Below, piece after piece: positions 41,208-49,747 of a stretch of 64,000 nucleotides of DNA. The notes under the pieces were generated by a model. The model was not told the DNA's origin, ran no database searches, and worked only from the letters and a program-made list of their open reading frames with translations. Source of the DNA: Candidatus Palauibacter poriticola (GTDB lineage Bacteria > Gemmatimonadota > Gemmatimonadetes > Palauibacterales > Palauibacteraceae); contig JAAXHJ010000061.1 of assembly GCA_012270965.1 (NCBI GenBank), positions 1 through 64,000 on the forward strand, read 5' to 3'. Positions within the stretch are counted from its first letter, which is position 1. Every line of letters starts with the position of its first letter. The position numbers and the translations under genes were made by a program.

Positions 41208-41327
41208 GCCACCGAGGTGGCTTCCAGCGGAAGGTGGTCGACAACGATGCGCTTGATTCCCCTCGTTGGATGGCCGGGCGCACCTCGCGCGATCGCTTGA
41301 ACGGCCGGGTGGCGCGGCACCCGGCCG
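41208..41327. terminator. Two hairpins between convergent cas operons
   Basis: In the 151-bp gap between csb2 and cmr6 stops, hairpin 1 (41208-41221) is GCCACC-GA-GGTGGC, extendable on both sides with one bulge. Hairpin 2 (41302-41327) has a perfect 10-bp stem, CGGCCGGGTG, a 6-nt loop GCGCGG, then CACCCGGCCG. Neither has a clear U-tract, but the position fits a bidirectional terminator. Confidence 0.55.
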
Positions 41328-41335
41328 GTACTCCG

Positions 41336-42472
41336 TCAGGGCGCGAGGCCGGTAAGGGCCGTTTGAACCAATCTCGCCCGCTGCTTTAGCTTCTTCCTTC
41401 CGACGTTGGTTCTTGTCTTGGCTTGACCCCTTCGCCAGTAGTCGAGGTAGCCGGTCGCCCGCACGGCCTCGGCGAAGGCACGGCGCTCTTGCGGATCCTC
41501 AATGGGATGCTTCTCGAGGTGAAGGCGCACCTCCTCGAGCAGCTGCGTCTCCGTCATCCCCTTGAGCTTGAGCCGCCAGCGGTCTTCGGGGCTCTTCATC
41601 GCCTCCTGTCGCTCCCGCTCCTCTCGGCGCTTGCGGTCCTCGCCTTCCATCCGGTCGCGGTAGTCTCGCGTGGCCTTCTCGTCGCGGCGAAACCTACCGT
41701 AGCCCACGGCCGTCTTCGCGCCGGCACCCGACCACTCCAAGGCCGACTCCAACCATTTGAAGACCGATTCAAGGTCGCCTTCGTGCACGTTGGAGCGTGG
41801 AACCACGCCGACAAGCATGCGCGTATTCGCGGCGGCTGTCAGGAACGGAATGGGTTTCGGCGAACACCAGTCGCCCGGCGGATTTTCCGGGCCCCACCCC
41901 GCATAATGGGGCGTCATTACGTCCGCGTCGAGCCGCACCGGGCCCAGAGGAACCGCGTCCAAGAAGCACACCGCCCCCACGCCTTGCACCGGTCCCGCTG
42001 CACCACCGGCCCCGAACACACGGTCCACGGCCTCCTGTGTCAGTCGCGGATCAGCGTCTGCCGCCGCCCACGATCGAACGAGCCCCTTGACGGAACTCCC
42101 CGGCAGGTAGGGTGTGCCCAGTGTCGGATGCCAGGCAAAGCCGTTCTCAACGGGGTGGCTGCGGCCGAGACCCGTCACGAAGCGCGATTCCGCCTCGAAT
42201 ACGGCGAACTGGCCACCGCGCGCACGAACCAGCCGCAGGAGCCGGACCACGTATTCTCCAATCTCCTTATCGGAGCCGACGGGATTCCCGTTTGCGACCG
42301 TCCGTATCCAGTCAAGCTTCAGGTTGGCCCCGCCGCCGCTGGCCGACAGGGTCCACTTGTCGCCGACGACGGACCACGTGTCGCAGAACTTGTCGAACCA
42401 TAGCCCCGCGTGCCCTTTCGGATGCCGACTGAGCCGCGACGCGACGCCCTTATGGAGCGGTCGGCGACTCAC
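41336..42472 (-). CDS. cmr6: Type III-B RAMP protein Cmr6
   Basis: 378 residues. The central RAMP core contains NGFAWHPTLGTPYLPGSSVK followed by GLVRSWA, the family's Gly-rich loop, and GAVCFLDAVPLGPVRLD. The C-terminal part is long, helical and charged (MEGEDRKRREERERQEAMKS), including a coiled-coil not seen in short Cmr6 proteins. Cmr6 caps the backbone of the RNA-targeting Cmr complex near the 3' end of the crRNA. It is the last gene of the leftward operon and overlaps cmr5 by 4 bp. Confidence 0.9.
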   Translation of the reverse strand: MSRRPLHKGVASRLSRHPKGHAGLWFDKFCDTWSVVGDKWTLSASGGGANLKLDWIRTVANGNPVGSDKEIGEYVVRLLRLVRARGGQFAVFEAESRFVTGLGRSHPVENGFAWHPTLGTPYLPGSSVKGLVRSWAAADADPRLTQEAVDRVFGAGGAAGPVQGVGAVCFLDAVPLGPVRLDADVMTPHYAGWGPENPPGDWCSPKPIPFLTAAANTRMLVGVVPRSNVHEGDLESVFKWLESALEWSGAGAKTAVGYGRFRRDEKATRDYRDRMEGEDRKRREERERQEAMKSPEDRWRLKLKGMTETQLLEEVRLHLEKHPIEDPQERRAFAEAVRATGYLDYWRRGQAKTRTNVGRKKLKQRARLVQTALTGLAP

Positions 42473-42873
42473 CCCGCCACGCCGTCATCGGCTGGGAACG
42501 TGGCCCGGCAGAACTTCTTGTGCCATTCGAGCCAAGCCAGCGCCTCCGCTTGGGCACGAAGGTATGTCTCTTCGTCGTTGCTCACGATGGCATCCAGCAG
42601 ATCCCTGTCCTGCTCGTATACGTCCCCCTCGCCGCAGAGCCACCGTCCGATGCTCCTGTAGAGTTCGAGGTGCGCCCGTTGCACTTCGTCCGCCGGACGA
42701 AGACCCGCCGCCGCAAGCTCGGTCGCGAGCGCCTGGCCAAGTCCGTTCATGACGATGGCCGGGCCGATCCGGTCCACGTAGGCTCGGTAGTTCTTCTTGA
42801 AGGAGTCTGGCCTGCTGCCCAGCTCGCGGGTGCGCACGAGGGCGTTCTTCGCCCGCTCCCGCCCCAGGCTCAT
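42469..42873 (-). CDS. cmr5: Type III-B small subunit Cmr5
   Basis: 134 residues, all helical: RAKNALVRTRELGSRPDSFK, then KNYRAYVDRIGPAIVMNGLG and LYRSIGRWLCGEGDVYEQDR. The NGLGQAL block and size are typical of Cmr5, the small subunit that forms the inner filament of the Cmr complex beside Cmr4. Its ATG overlaps the cmr4 stop (ATGA) and its stop overlaps the cmr6 start. Confidence 0.92.
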   Translation of the reverse strand: MSLGRERAKNALVRTRELGSRPDSFKKNYRAYVDRIGPAIVMNGLGQALATELAAAGLRPADEVQRAHLELYRSIGRWLCGEGDVYEQDRDLLDAIVSNDEETYLRAQAEALAWLEWHKKFCRATFPADDGVAG

Positions 42874-43718
42874 GATTCCCCCCGTCCGTCGCCGAGGACG
42901 GTCACGGCGAACCAGCCCTGACCCACGGTCTCGTTTCCGCCCGCCTGAAGGTAGGGTCTGCTGTTCGTGAAGAGTTCGTCGAGCACTCCGAGCGCACCGT
43001 CATCGCGGCCAGCGACGAGGGCGTACATGACCGAGTCGGGCGGCAGCGTTTCTTCATACCACAGGTTCTTGCTCTGCTTGGTTTCGTCCTCGAGCACGTT
43101 GCGTGCCTGAATGGAAAGACCGTAGCGGGCGAACCAAGTGAAATCATCGTCGTGAAGGACGACGAGCTGGGACTCGACACGATCCCGCGTTTCGTCGTGA
43201 AGGAGCAGTCGCTTGATGGCGTTGACGAGATCGGAGGTCGGAGTTCTCGCAACCTTGAACTTGCGCTCCTCAAGGAATACCGTGTCGCCGCCGTGCGCCG
43301 AAAGCACCGAGCCGCGCCTCGGTCTGGGCACCTCGGGGCGAGGCTCCACCCCGGCGCGCGCAAGATCTCTGCGGTAGCGCTCGATCAGGTGGGGACACGT
43401 TGCCCACCGGTACGACGTCGTCAGACTACGCACCGGAAGCAGGAGGATCCGGGCATCCGATATCATGAGCCCCCCGGCCCTGTCTCGCGTCCCGAACGGG
43501 GCGGCCGCCGCCTCGCGGGCCTGATCCGCGCTCGCTCCCTGGGCGCGCCGACCCGCCTCGAACTTGTCGCGCAGGGCACCCTTGAGGCTCGACCCCACGA
43601 GCACCGGATAGTCCGTGGCCGCCTCGCGCGCCACCGGAAGATCGACCACGCCCAGCCCGCGTCCGGCGCCCGGGTGGACGGGAGTCTCCGCCAAGAGTCC
43701 GAGTATCGCCGTCTTCAT
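42870..43718 (-). CDS. cmr4: Type III-B backbone RNase Cmr4
   Basis: 282 residues, Cas7-type. The N-terminal sequence GLLAETPVHPGAGRGLGVVD, then LPVAREAATDYPVLVGSSLK contains Asp26, the position of the catalytic Asp that cuts target RNA every 6 nt in characterised Cmr4 proteins. Target-RNA cleavage is therefore predicted to be active. The GSSLKGALRDKF loop is the conserved Gly-rich element. ATG 43718 lies 3 bp after the cmr3 stop. Confidence 0.93.
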   Translation of the reverse strand: MKTAILGLLAETPVHPGAGRGLGVVDLPVAREAATDYPVLVGSSLKGALRDKFEAGRRAQGASADQAREAAAAPFGTRDRAGGLMISDARILLLPVRSLTTSYRWATCPHLIERYRRDLARAGVEPRPEVPRPRRGSVLSAHGGDTVFLEERKFKVARTPTSDLVNAIKRLLLHDETRDRVESQLVVLHDDDFTWFARYGLSIQARNVLEDETKQSKNLWYEETLPPDSVMYALVAGRDDGALGVLDELFTNSRPYLQAGGNETVGQGWFAVTVLGDGRGES

Positions 43719-43721
43719 CGA

Positions 43722-44912
43722 TCAGGTCTCCATCTGGTTGGGCCACGCGCCTGCCGCGGCGAGGCCGAATCCCCATTCCGTCCGTCGTCCCACTCTCAGC
43801 CATCCACCGCCCTTCCTGACGATCCGCCCAAAGCGCCCAGGCGCGGCCACTTCGCAGAAGAGCGTGCTTCCAGCGGGCAGCACGGATCGGAGCAGCAGGG
43901 GGCGGCGGGCAAGCGAGTCCCACCCGCCGACCCCGTGAGGCCGATCCAGGCAGGCGCATACGACCCGAAGTCCACCGCCGATGTCGAGCAACTCCCTGCC
44001 GCAAGCGCTGCCTTCGTCGAGATCGAGCGGCGTGAGGGCGATGAGCGCAACCCTCCCCGCCGCCTCGATTTCGCGCAAGGGCGAGCTGATCGTCAACGCC
44101 TCCGCGTTCCAAGGACGGCACTCGGCGACGCGGCTCTCGCCCCCCAACGGAACGAGGCGGCCGTGCGGCCACGTCCATCCGTTGCTCGGTACGCCGTCGA
44201 TCCGAATACCCAGGGAGACGCCGCTCGCAACCCGGACATGGGTGGTGCTATAAAGCCGACCCTCTCGCGCCGTTCGAGTAATCAAGTCGCGTTCGAGCCC
44301 GATCCTGCGCTCCTCGCTCCAAAGCATGCCGCCCGGCACAATCTCGTCCGCACCGGGGCGCTTACCGCGCAGCACCGACTCCAAACCGGCCTTTGTGATC
44401 CATCCGTCCGGGGCGGCCTTGAGTTTCCTGTCGCCCGCATCGCGAGGGAACTCGGGGAGGCGAACCGCGACACCCAAGTCGCACATGACGGCGGGTCCGG
44501 GGCGAAGGTAGCCCTCCGGCCGCCATTCGTCCGCGCCCGTACCGACCGTACCCAGCAGGTGGCGCGCGATGGGGAAGAGTGGCCGCAGAATTTTTGAGGT
44601 AGTCGCGGAAGTCCCCCGCTGAGGATGGGACCGGGCACGCTCACCCTCCGTCAAGATAATCGGGCCGTCGAACCTCAGTGAGCCAAGATTCGGACCGTCA
44701 CCGAGCACGGAATTGAGGCGCTCCGGCCACCGCCCCTTCCCGCTCCATCCGTTGCAACGCGCCAGCGCCGCCCGCAGCGCCCCGACCATGGTTGAAGGAT
44801 GCGGCGGGAACAGGCTTCGCACATCTTCTTGGGGAGCACCACCGGCGTCGAACGGAGTGCCGTCCCTCAGGAACAGAGTGTCCACCGGCTGGAGCCGGAC
44901 GCCGACCGTCAC
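43722..44912 (-). CDS. cmr3: Type III-B RAMP protein Cmr3
   Basis: 396 residues, Cas5 group. The N-terminus is VGVRLQPVDTLFLRDGTPFD, then FPPHPSTMVGALRAALARC, the hallmark of Cmr3, which binds the crRNA 5' handle and contacts Cas10. The C-terminal Gly-rich loop is WLRVGRRTEWGFGLAAAG. The start is GTG 44912, overlapping the cas10 stop (GTGA); the frame stays open upstream inside cas10, but with no conserved sequence. A 481-residue open frame antisense to this gene is a shadow. Confidence 0.92.
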   Translation of the reverse strand: MTVGVRLQPVDTLFLRDGTPFDAGGAPQEDVRSLFPPHPSTMVGALRAALARCNGWSGKGRWPERLNSVLGDGPNLGSLRFDGPIILTEGERARSHPQRGTSATTSKILRPLFPIARHLLGTVGTGADEWRPEGYLRPGPAVMCDLGVAVRLPEFPRDAGDRKLKAAPDGWITKAGLESVLRGKRPGADEIVPGGMLWSEERRIGLERDLITRTAREGRLYSTTHVRVASGVSLGIRIDGVPSNGWTWPHGRLVPLGGESRVAECRPWNAEALTISSPLREIEAAGRVALIALTPLDLDEGSACGRELLDIGGGLRVVCACLDRPHGVGGWDSLARRPLLLRSVLPAGSTLFCEVAAPGRFGRIVRKGGGWLRVGRRTEWGFGLAAAGAWPNQMET

Positions 44913-46783
44913 CGGCCCGCCCCTTCTCCGTCCGGGGCCGCCAAGAAACGAGCCAGCAGCAGCCCGTCGATGCCGACCGCAGTACCCGTCCCGCCCTCGT
45001 CGGACCGCGCACGCGACAGAACCCCCCGCACCAGCTCGGCCCATTCCGAAGCCCGCTCCTCCGCCCCATTCGCCGAAAGGAGGGTCAGGCTCCGGCGGAT
45101 CTCGGCGTGAAGGAAGGCCCCGATGTCGAGGTCTCCCGGCGGATCCGCCCACGCACCGGGTTCCCACCGCGGTTGATCGCAGAGGAGGGAAAGTGTCTTC
45201 CGCATGCGGTAAACCAGTGAGGAGGAGAGACCGGCGTCGCCATCCGTTCCGGCGAATCTCCGCACCAGCTGGCCGAGCGACTCCACGGCCTTGGCGTCTC
45301 GGCCGCCGTCAGACCGCGTCCAGGCCGTAACCCAAAGGCAATGCAGGCCACCGGGCTTGAGGACTCCGGCCGCAAGCGAATCGCGTCCGTTTCCGTCCTT
45401 CGCGACATCGTCGAGCAGCCGTCCCGCCTCCAGGAGCGCCGCACGCAACGGCGATCGAACGTGGGTGAACAGGACGGCCGCGGAGAGCGTCGCGCCCACA
45501 CCTGCCTTGAACGCGGACCGGTAGCGGTTCGCGAGGGCTTCCGCGCATGACAGCGCACCGGGAACGGGTAGCATCGCCAGTACATCATCGCCGCCCGCGT
45601 AGACGGTCACGCCGTCGTGCCGCGCCACGATTTCCGGAACCTCGCTGGTGAACGCGGTCAGCGCCTTTCCGACCGGATCCGATCCGATCTCGCGCACCAA
45701 CTCGCCCAGACGGTCGCCATCGGCCTTCAGGAGTGCGTAGAACGAGGAAGGCCTTCCCAGTGGGCAACCCGAATCCCCGGTCGCCCGGTATACGGTGTTC
45801 AGGAGGCGAACAAGGTCTTCGCGAACCTCCCCCGCCGTGCCGGGTGCCAAGGGACACCGTCGCTCGTCGCGCACGAAGTCGACGTGAAGCCAGTTCGCGT
45901 CGGCCGTGTGCGAGGGCTGCGCCGCGCCCGTGCGCTTGGCCGCTTCCGCAACGGCGTCGGCGTACCGTTTGACCTCCGCAGGTGCAATGGCCTTCGCACG
46001 CTTCAACCACGGCGAAGCACCAATGGACACCGTGGATGGCCACCGCGAGGCGTCGACGGTCCACTCCAAGGCCTCCGGAACGACGGGGAAGAGACGTTTC
46101 ACGAGGGCTATGGCGCACAGACGCTCGTTCTCTCGCAGGTTCAGTGATCCGACGAGCCGGTGCTCGCGCACACGGTCCCAGAACCCGTCTTGGCGCTCTC
46201 GGCTCGTGGTACTCTCGGCGCGCACGAACCCGGACAACTCCTGCAAACCGTGCATGACCGTGCACTTGTCGCCTGGCTCGTCAGGCGGTCGGTGGCTGCG
46301 CCAGTGCTTGCGGCGCGCGAGAAGCCCTCCACCGTCCGGGTCAACCCCGGCCGTCCACACGACCTCCCAAAAGCTCCGGATCTGCCGCTTCCAGATCGTC
46401 ACGCTTCCATGCCCCGCCGCAGCGGGTTTCTCGACGACACGTCGCCACACGGCATTGCACACGCCCTGCCACGCGTCCTCGACCGCGTGAAGCGCCGCGC
46501 GCGCCACCGCGTCGGCCGGTTCGTTCGTTTCGATCACAAAGTGGTTCGGCAGAGAGCCAATCCGCGGAACCTCTCCCTCCCTGTGCCCGGCGACCCACAT
46601 GTAGAGCGGGTCACCTTTTACGACCGGCGAGACGATCCTGCTCCCGGCCCGCTCCGCGCCACGCATCGCGCGTGCACAGAGGAATGACAGCAGATAGGAG
46701 CTCGCCCATAGGTCTCGCGTACGCCGAGACTGGGCGACGAAACCTTGGACGGGACCGATCGAAACGTCGACGCGAGTCGTCAC
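44909..46783 (-). CDS. cmr2: Cas10/Cmr2, cyclic-oligoadenylate synthase, no HD domain
   Basis: 624 residues. It begins directly with VSIGPVQGFVAQSRRTRDLW, the Cmr2 palm region, so the N-terminal HD nuclease domain of larger Cas10 proteins is missing. The second palm domain keeps the cyclase motif in VTVYAGGDDVLAMLPVPG, with ADGDRLGELVREIG upstream. The predicted output is therefore cyclic oligoadenylate rather than ssDNA cleavage. That fits the CARF protein two genes upstream. It overlaps cmr1 (ATGA) and cmr3 (GTGA) by 4 bp each. Length is shorter than HD-containing Cmr2 (about 870). Confidence 0.94.
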   Translation of the reverse strand: MTTRVDVSIGPVQGFVAQSRRTRDLWASSYLLSFLCARAMRGAERAGSRIVSPVVKGDPLYMWVAGHREGEVPRIGSLPNHFVIETNEPADAVARAALHAVEDAWQGVCNAVWRRVVEKPAAAGHGSVTIWKRQIRSFWEVVWTAGVDPDGGGLLARRKHWRSHRPPDEPGDKCTVMHGLQELSGFVRAESTTSRERQDGFWDRVREHRLVGSLNLRENERLCAIALVKRLFPVVPEALEWTVDASRWPSTVSIGASPWLKRAKAIAPAEVKRYADAVAEAAKRTGAAQPSHTADANWLHVDFVRDERRCPLAPGTAGEVREDLVRLLNTVYRATGDSGCPLGRPSSFYALLKADGDRLGELVREIGSDPVGKALTAFTSEVPEIVARHDGVTVYAGGDDVLAMLPVPGALSCAEALANRYRSAFKAGVGATLSAAVLFTHVRSPLRAALLEAGRLLDDVAKDGNGRDSLAAGVLKPGGLHCLWVTAWTRSDGGRDAKAVESLGQLVRRFAGTDGDAGLSSSLVYRMRKTLSLLCDQPRWEPGAWADPPGDLDIGAFLHAEIRRSLTLLSANGAEERASEWAELVRGVLSRARSDEGGTGTAVGIDGLLLARFLAAPDGEGAGR

Positions 46784-47982
46784 GGCCCCACTTCAATCGC
46801 GGTCAGCGCTTCCCGGGGTTCCTGTAGAAGGCGGTCGAGGAATCCGTGAACCGGGCGGTATAGTTCGTCTTCCGGTCGTTGCTCAACTCGTCGCCCGCCA
46901 ACCGAGATCCCCGATTTCCCTTCGGGAAGAAATCGAGCGGGAAGAAACGACAGGACGGCGACGGGCTTGTCGCCGCACTCGTGGATGTGGATGAAGAGCG
47001 GGCTGGCCCGCCGGTCGAGGCCGTGGTCGGCGGGTCCAACCTGGTGCTCCCGCCTCGGCCCGTAATTGTGCGGCAGCCCGAAGGCGACGCGGCGGGGATG
47101 GGTGGGAGCGCTCGCATACTGCATCTTCATCAGATCGTGATCGTCCTCGAAGTTTCGTTCCGATTCCATACCTTGCAGAATCCGGCCGCCGCGACCCCAG
47201 CTCCGGTATCTGATGAGCTCGCGTCCGATCAGATCGAGTAACGTCAAAGGCACACGAGGCGTGTGCGAATCGCTCCACACCAATACATGCCGCGCCCGAT
47301 CAGACAACGCAGTGTACTCCGGCAACACGTCGCTCACGCCGGTTCGGCGCAGCCGGGCGACGCACTTCTCGAGGTCGTCCTTGGATCGCGGGGCAGCCCA
47401 GCGGCTCTTGCCGTCCACCATCAGAGAGCGGAGAACCACCGAACCGAATCCCTTGCGGCTCTTCGCGCCCATGCCGCCGAAGACTCCCGTCGCGATGAGT
47501 GCGTCTCGCAGCAGATCCGTTCCGCCGGGGGTCAAGCGCTTCCCACTCCTCTCCAGATCGCGGACGCGCATCCGAATCGTGAACTCGCAGGGTGCCTGAA
47601 GACACTCCCGAGTCCCTTTCTTCCGGCTCGGGAAAGCCTCCATGACCCCGTACCCAAGATAGCGCACCCCTTCTCCGACCGGCTTGGTCGTGTCCGGAAT
47701 CCGGAGTATATCTTTCGCACGCGCCGTCGCCGGTCGGCCAACCTCCGAATCCAGCCGCATGGTCACCATGGATTGACCGTCCCGGGCGCTGCCGAACAGC
47801 TCGTCCTCCCGGCGCCGAATCTCCTCCAGATCACCCCCGTGCTCCTCCCAGGCGAGGGCTCGCCACCAGTACCGCAGAACGCCTTTGAAGCTGGACATCC
47901 GCAGCTCGGCCCGTGCCGGATCGGCACCGCCGGAGAACATCGGCGTCACGACCTTGTATGCGGCGTCAATTCGCGTCGGCAT
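46780..47982 (-). CDS. cmr1: Type III-B RAMP protein Cmr1
   Basis: About 400 residues. The N-terminal RAMP begins AAYKVVTPMFSGGADPARAE, then LRMSSFKGVLRYWWRALAWE, diagnostic of Cmr1, the Cas7-like end piece that binds the 3' part of the crRNA. The block GGMGAKSRKGFGSVVL is the family's Gly-rich loop. ATG 47982 has GAGGGGGCGG just upstream; the earlier ATG at 48000 lacks a ribosome binding site. The start lies 17 bp inside the CARF gene. It is the first structural Cmr gene of the operon. Confidence 0.93.
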   Translation of the reverse strand: MPTRIDAAYKVVTPMFSGGADPARAELRMSSFKGVLRYWWRALAWEEHGGDLEEIRRREDELFGSARDGQSMVTMRLDSEVGRPATARAKDILRIPDTTKPVGEGVRYLGYGVMEAFPSRKKGTRECLQAPCEFTIRMRVRDLERSGKRLTPGGTDLLRDALIATGVFGGMGAKSRKGFGSVVLRSLMVDGKSRWAAPRSKDDLEKCVARLRRTGVSDVLPEYTALSDRARHVLVWSDSHTPRVPLTLLDLIGRELIRYRSWGRGGRILQGMESERNFEDDHDLMKMQYASAPTHPRRVAFGLPHNYGPRREHQVGPADHGLDRRASPLFIHIHECGDKPVAVLSFLPARFLPEGKSGISVGGRRVEQRPEDELYRPVHGFLDRLLQEPREALTAIEVGP

Positions 47983-49747
47983 CTTCCGCCCCCTCGCCAT
48001 CAAGCCAGAACGGTTCGCCAACCTGGTACGGATCCGCGTCCTGCTCGGCGGGTGGTCTCCGGTCGATCAAACCAAAGCGGCGCACCGGCCGCGCGAAACG
48101 CCGCGCCTCGGCCGCCAGCGCCTCGGCCGCCAGCCCCATGACGGTCGTGCCTCCCGTTACGTTCACGAACACATCATCGGCACCGACGAGATGCCTCCGT
48201 CCGGCCTTCACCGCCGCCTGTATCTCGCCATGGCCGCCGTGGGGGTCGATCCGGACCGCCTCGATCCGGCCGGCGAACCGCGCGTGATTCGCTGCCTGCT
48301 CGACCAGCACCTCCGTCTCCGGCGAACAAATCGCGAGGCAGATCGTCGGCTCGGCATCGTCCGCCGCCGCCCGGCACGCCTCCAGCGCGCTGAATAGCAC
48401 GCCGGGGCGCCTGCCGACCGGGCTCACTAGCACGCGCTCGCCGACGTCTCCGAACGTCAGCGACCAGTCCGGGAACATCTTTAGCTCTCCCCACACCTCC
48501 GTGATTCGCCTTTCCTGCAGGGCTGTCTGCTGGCCCAGCAAATCCTGCTTGCGCATGCCGTGGTGGGCGTAGGCGTTCCGCGTTTCGGAGAGGCCATTCC
48601 AGAACTTGCCCAGCCGGCACTGCTCGTCTGACAGCAAGACCTTGAGTTCCGAGTCTCGATAAACCGCCCCGATCGCGCCAAGAAGACTTGCCGCTCTACC
48701 GCGTGATCCATGAAAGTCCAGCCACCCGGCTCCCGATTCGAGACGCCACACCGCCCATGAGACGGTCCACTCGTCCATCATCCCGAGCGCCGTCGCGATG
48801 CTTCCCCGCTGCAACAGATCGTCGATGATCGCCCCCTGTCGGGTCAGCTCGCCTCTCGACAGCTCGACTTTTGCCTTCCAACCACCGCCAGCCACTGGGT
48901 CATCCGGGAGTGCGAACTTGCGAAGCGTGTCCTCGAACCGCCGCACGAGTTCGTTGGTCAGCGGGAGGCGGTGATCTCCAGACAACCGCCTCCCGAGGGG
49001 TCTCAAGCTCTGCCGGAGAATGTCACGCGCATGCCGGCCCAACTCGAGCGGCAACCCCGAATGGTAGGCCTTCGACAGGTCCTTCAGACATTTGTCCAGT
49101 TGCCGAATCGACGGGTGGTCCGATCCGGTGGCCAGAGCTTCGGCAAGCGGAAGGGCACTGCCCGTGTCGCGCAGGACTCGCAGGGCGTAAACCCACCGCG
49201 GCAACTCCAAGAGCGGACGGAGGTCAAAAAAAGTGTTGGGTTGATCCCCCGGACCACCGAACACGCCGTAGTGCGCGCCGCGTACGCGGGCGATTCCGAG
49301 TGCCTCCAAGTAGAGGACGGCCGTGTACGCCAAGAACGAGAAGTGCCGGAACCCGTGCGTAAGGTCCACGGTAAGGTCAACAGAACCTCGTTCGGAAACT
49401 CGTTTGCAAACAGCGAGGAGGTATTCGTTTACACTTGCCTGCGTGTATCCGGATGGCACGGCCACACGCTCGACGGCACAGGCCGTACTGCGGAGTTCCT
49501 CCTGAAGAAGCGGCCAGCTTTCACGTTTGGCCTCAGGCGTGCAGAGGGCGATCACCCGGTCTGGACGAGCTTCGTCCTGGAGAAGGTTGAGCAGGGCGAC
49601 GGGCGCGAAACGCGATTCCGCGCACCGCCCATCCAAGGTGTAGGACGCCGCTATTGGGTTCGTCCCGAGCACGGTGAGGAGGATGTGCTCGCGGGTTTCC
49701 AAGACCGAAACCACCCTTCCCGCCTCGGGCGCGTCACCCACTCTCAC
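47966..49747 (-). CDS. CARF-HEPN-CARF-like CRISPR effector (DxTHG family)
   Basis: 593 residues from GTG. Domain 1 (~20-165) is a CARF domain of the TIGR02221/DxTHG type: ILLTVLGTNPIAASYTLDG and DLTVDLTHGFRHFSFLAYTA. Domain 2 (~190-415) is helical and holds the HEPN ribonuclease motif R-x4-H as RNAYAH (390-395). Domain 3 (~435-570) again looks like a Rossmann/CARF fold, with GERVLVSPVGRRPGVLFSAL, then VFVNVTGGTTVMGLAAEALA. In known families the first CARF binds cyclic oligoadenylate and switches on HEPN RNase cleavage. The third domain could be a second sensor or a ring nuclease that switches it off; that is inference. The start overlaps the ATPase stop (GTGA) and the end overlaps cmr1. Confidence 0.82.
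   Translation of the reverse strand: MRVGDAPEAGRVVSVLETREHILLTVLGTNPIAASYTLDGRCAESRFAPVALLNLLQDEARPDRVIALCTPEAKRESWPLLQEELRSTACAVERVAVPSGYTQASVNEYLLAVCKRVSERGSVDLTVDLTHGFRHFSFLAYTAVLYLEALGIARVRGAHYGVFGGPGDQPNTFFDLRPLLELPRWVYALRVLRDTGSALPLAEALATGSDHPSIRQLDKCLKDLSKAYHSGLPLELGRHARDILRQSLRPLGRRLSGDHRLPLTNELVRRFEDTLRKFALPDDPVAGGGWKAKVELSRGELTRQGAIIDDLLQRGSIATALGMMDEWTVSWAVWRLESGAGWLDFHGSRGRAASLLGAIGAVYRDSELKVLLSDEQCRLGKFWNGLSETRNAYAHHGMRKQDLLGQQTALQERRITEVWGELKMFPDWSLTFGDVGERVLVSPVGRRPGVLFSALEACRAAADDAEPTICLAICSPETEVLVEQAANHARFAGRIEAVRIDPHGGHGEIQAAVKAGRRHLVGADDVFVNVTGGTTVMGLAAEALAAEARRFARPVRRFGLIDRRPPAEQDADPYQVGEPFWLDGEGAEDADAN

Noticed and set aside
43152-44597. 481-residue open frame on the plus strand
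   Set aside because: Antisense to cmr4 and cmr3, with no recognisable motif; a GC-driven shadow.
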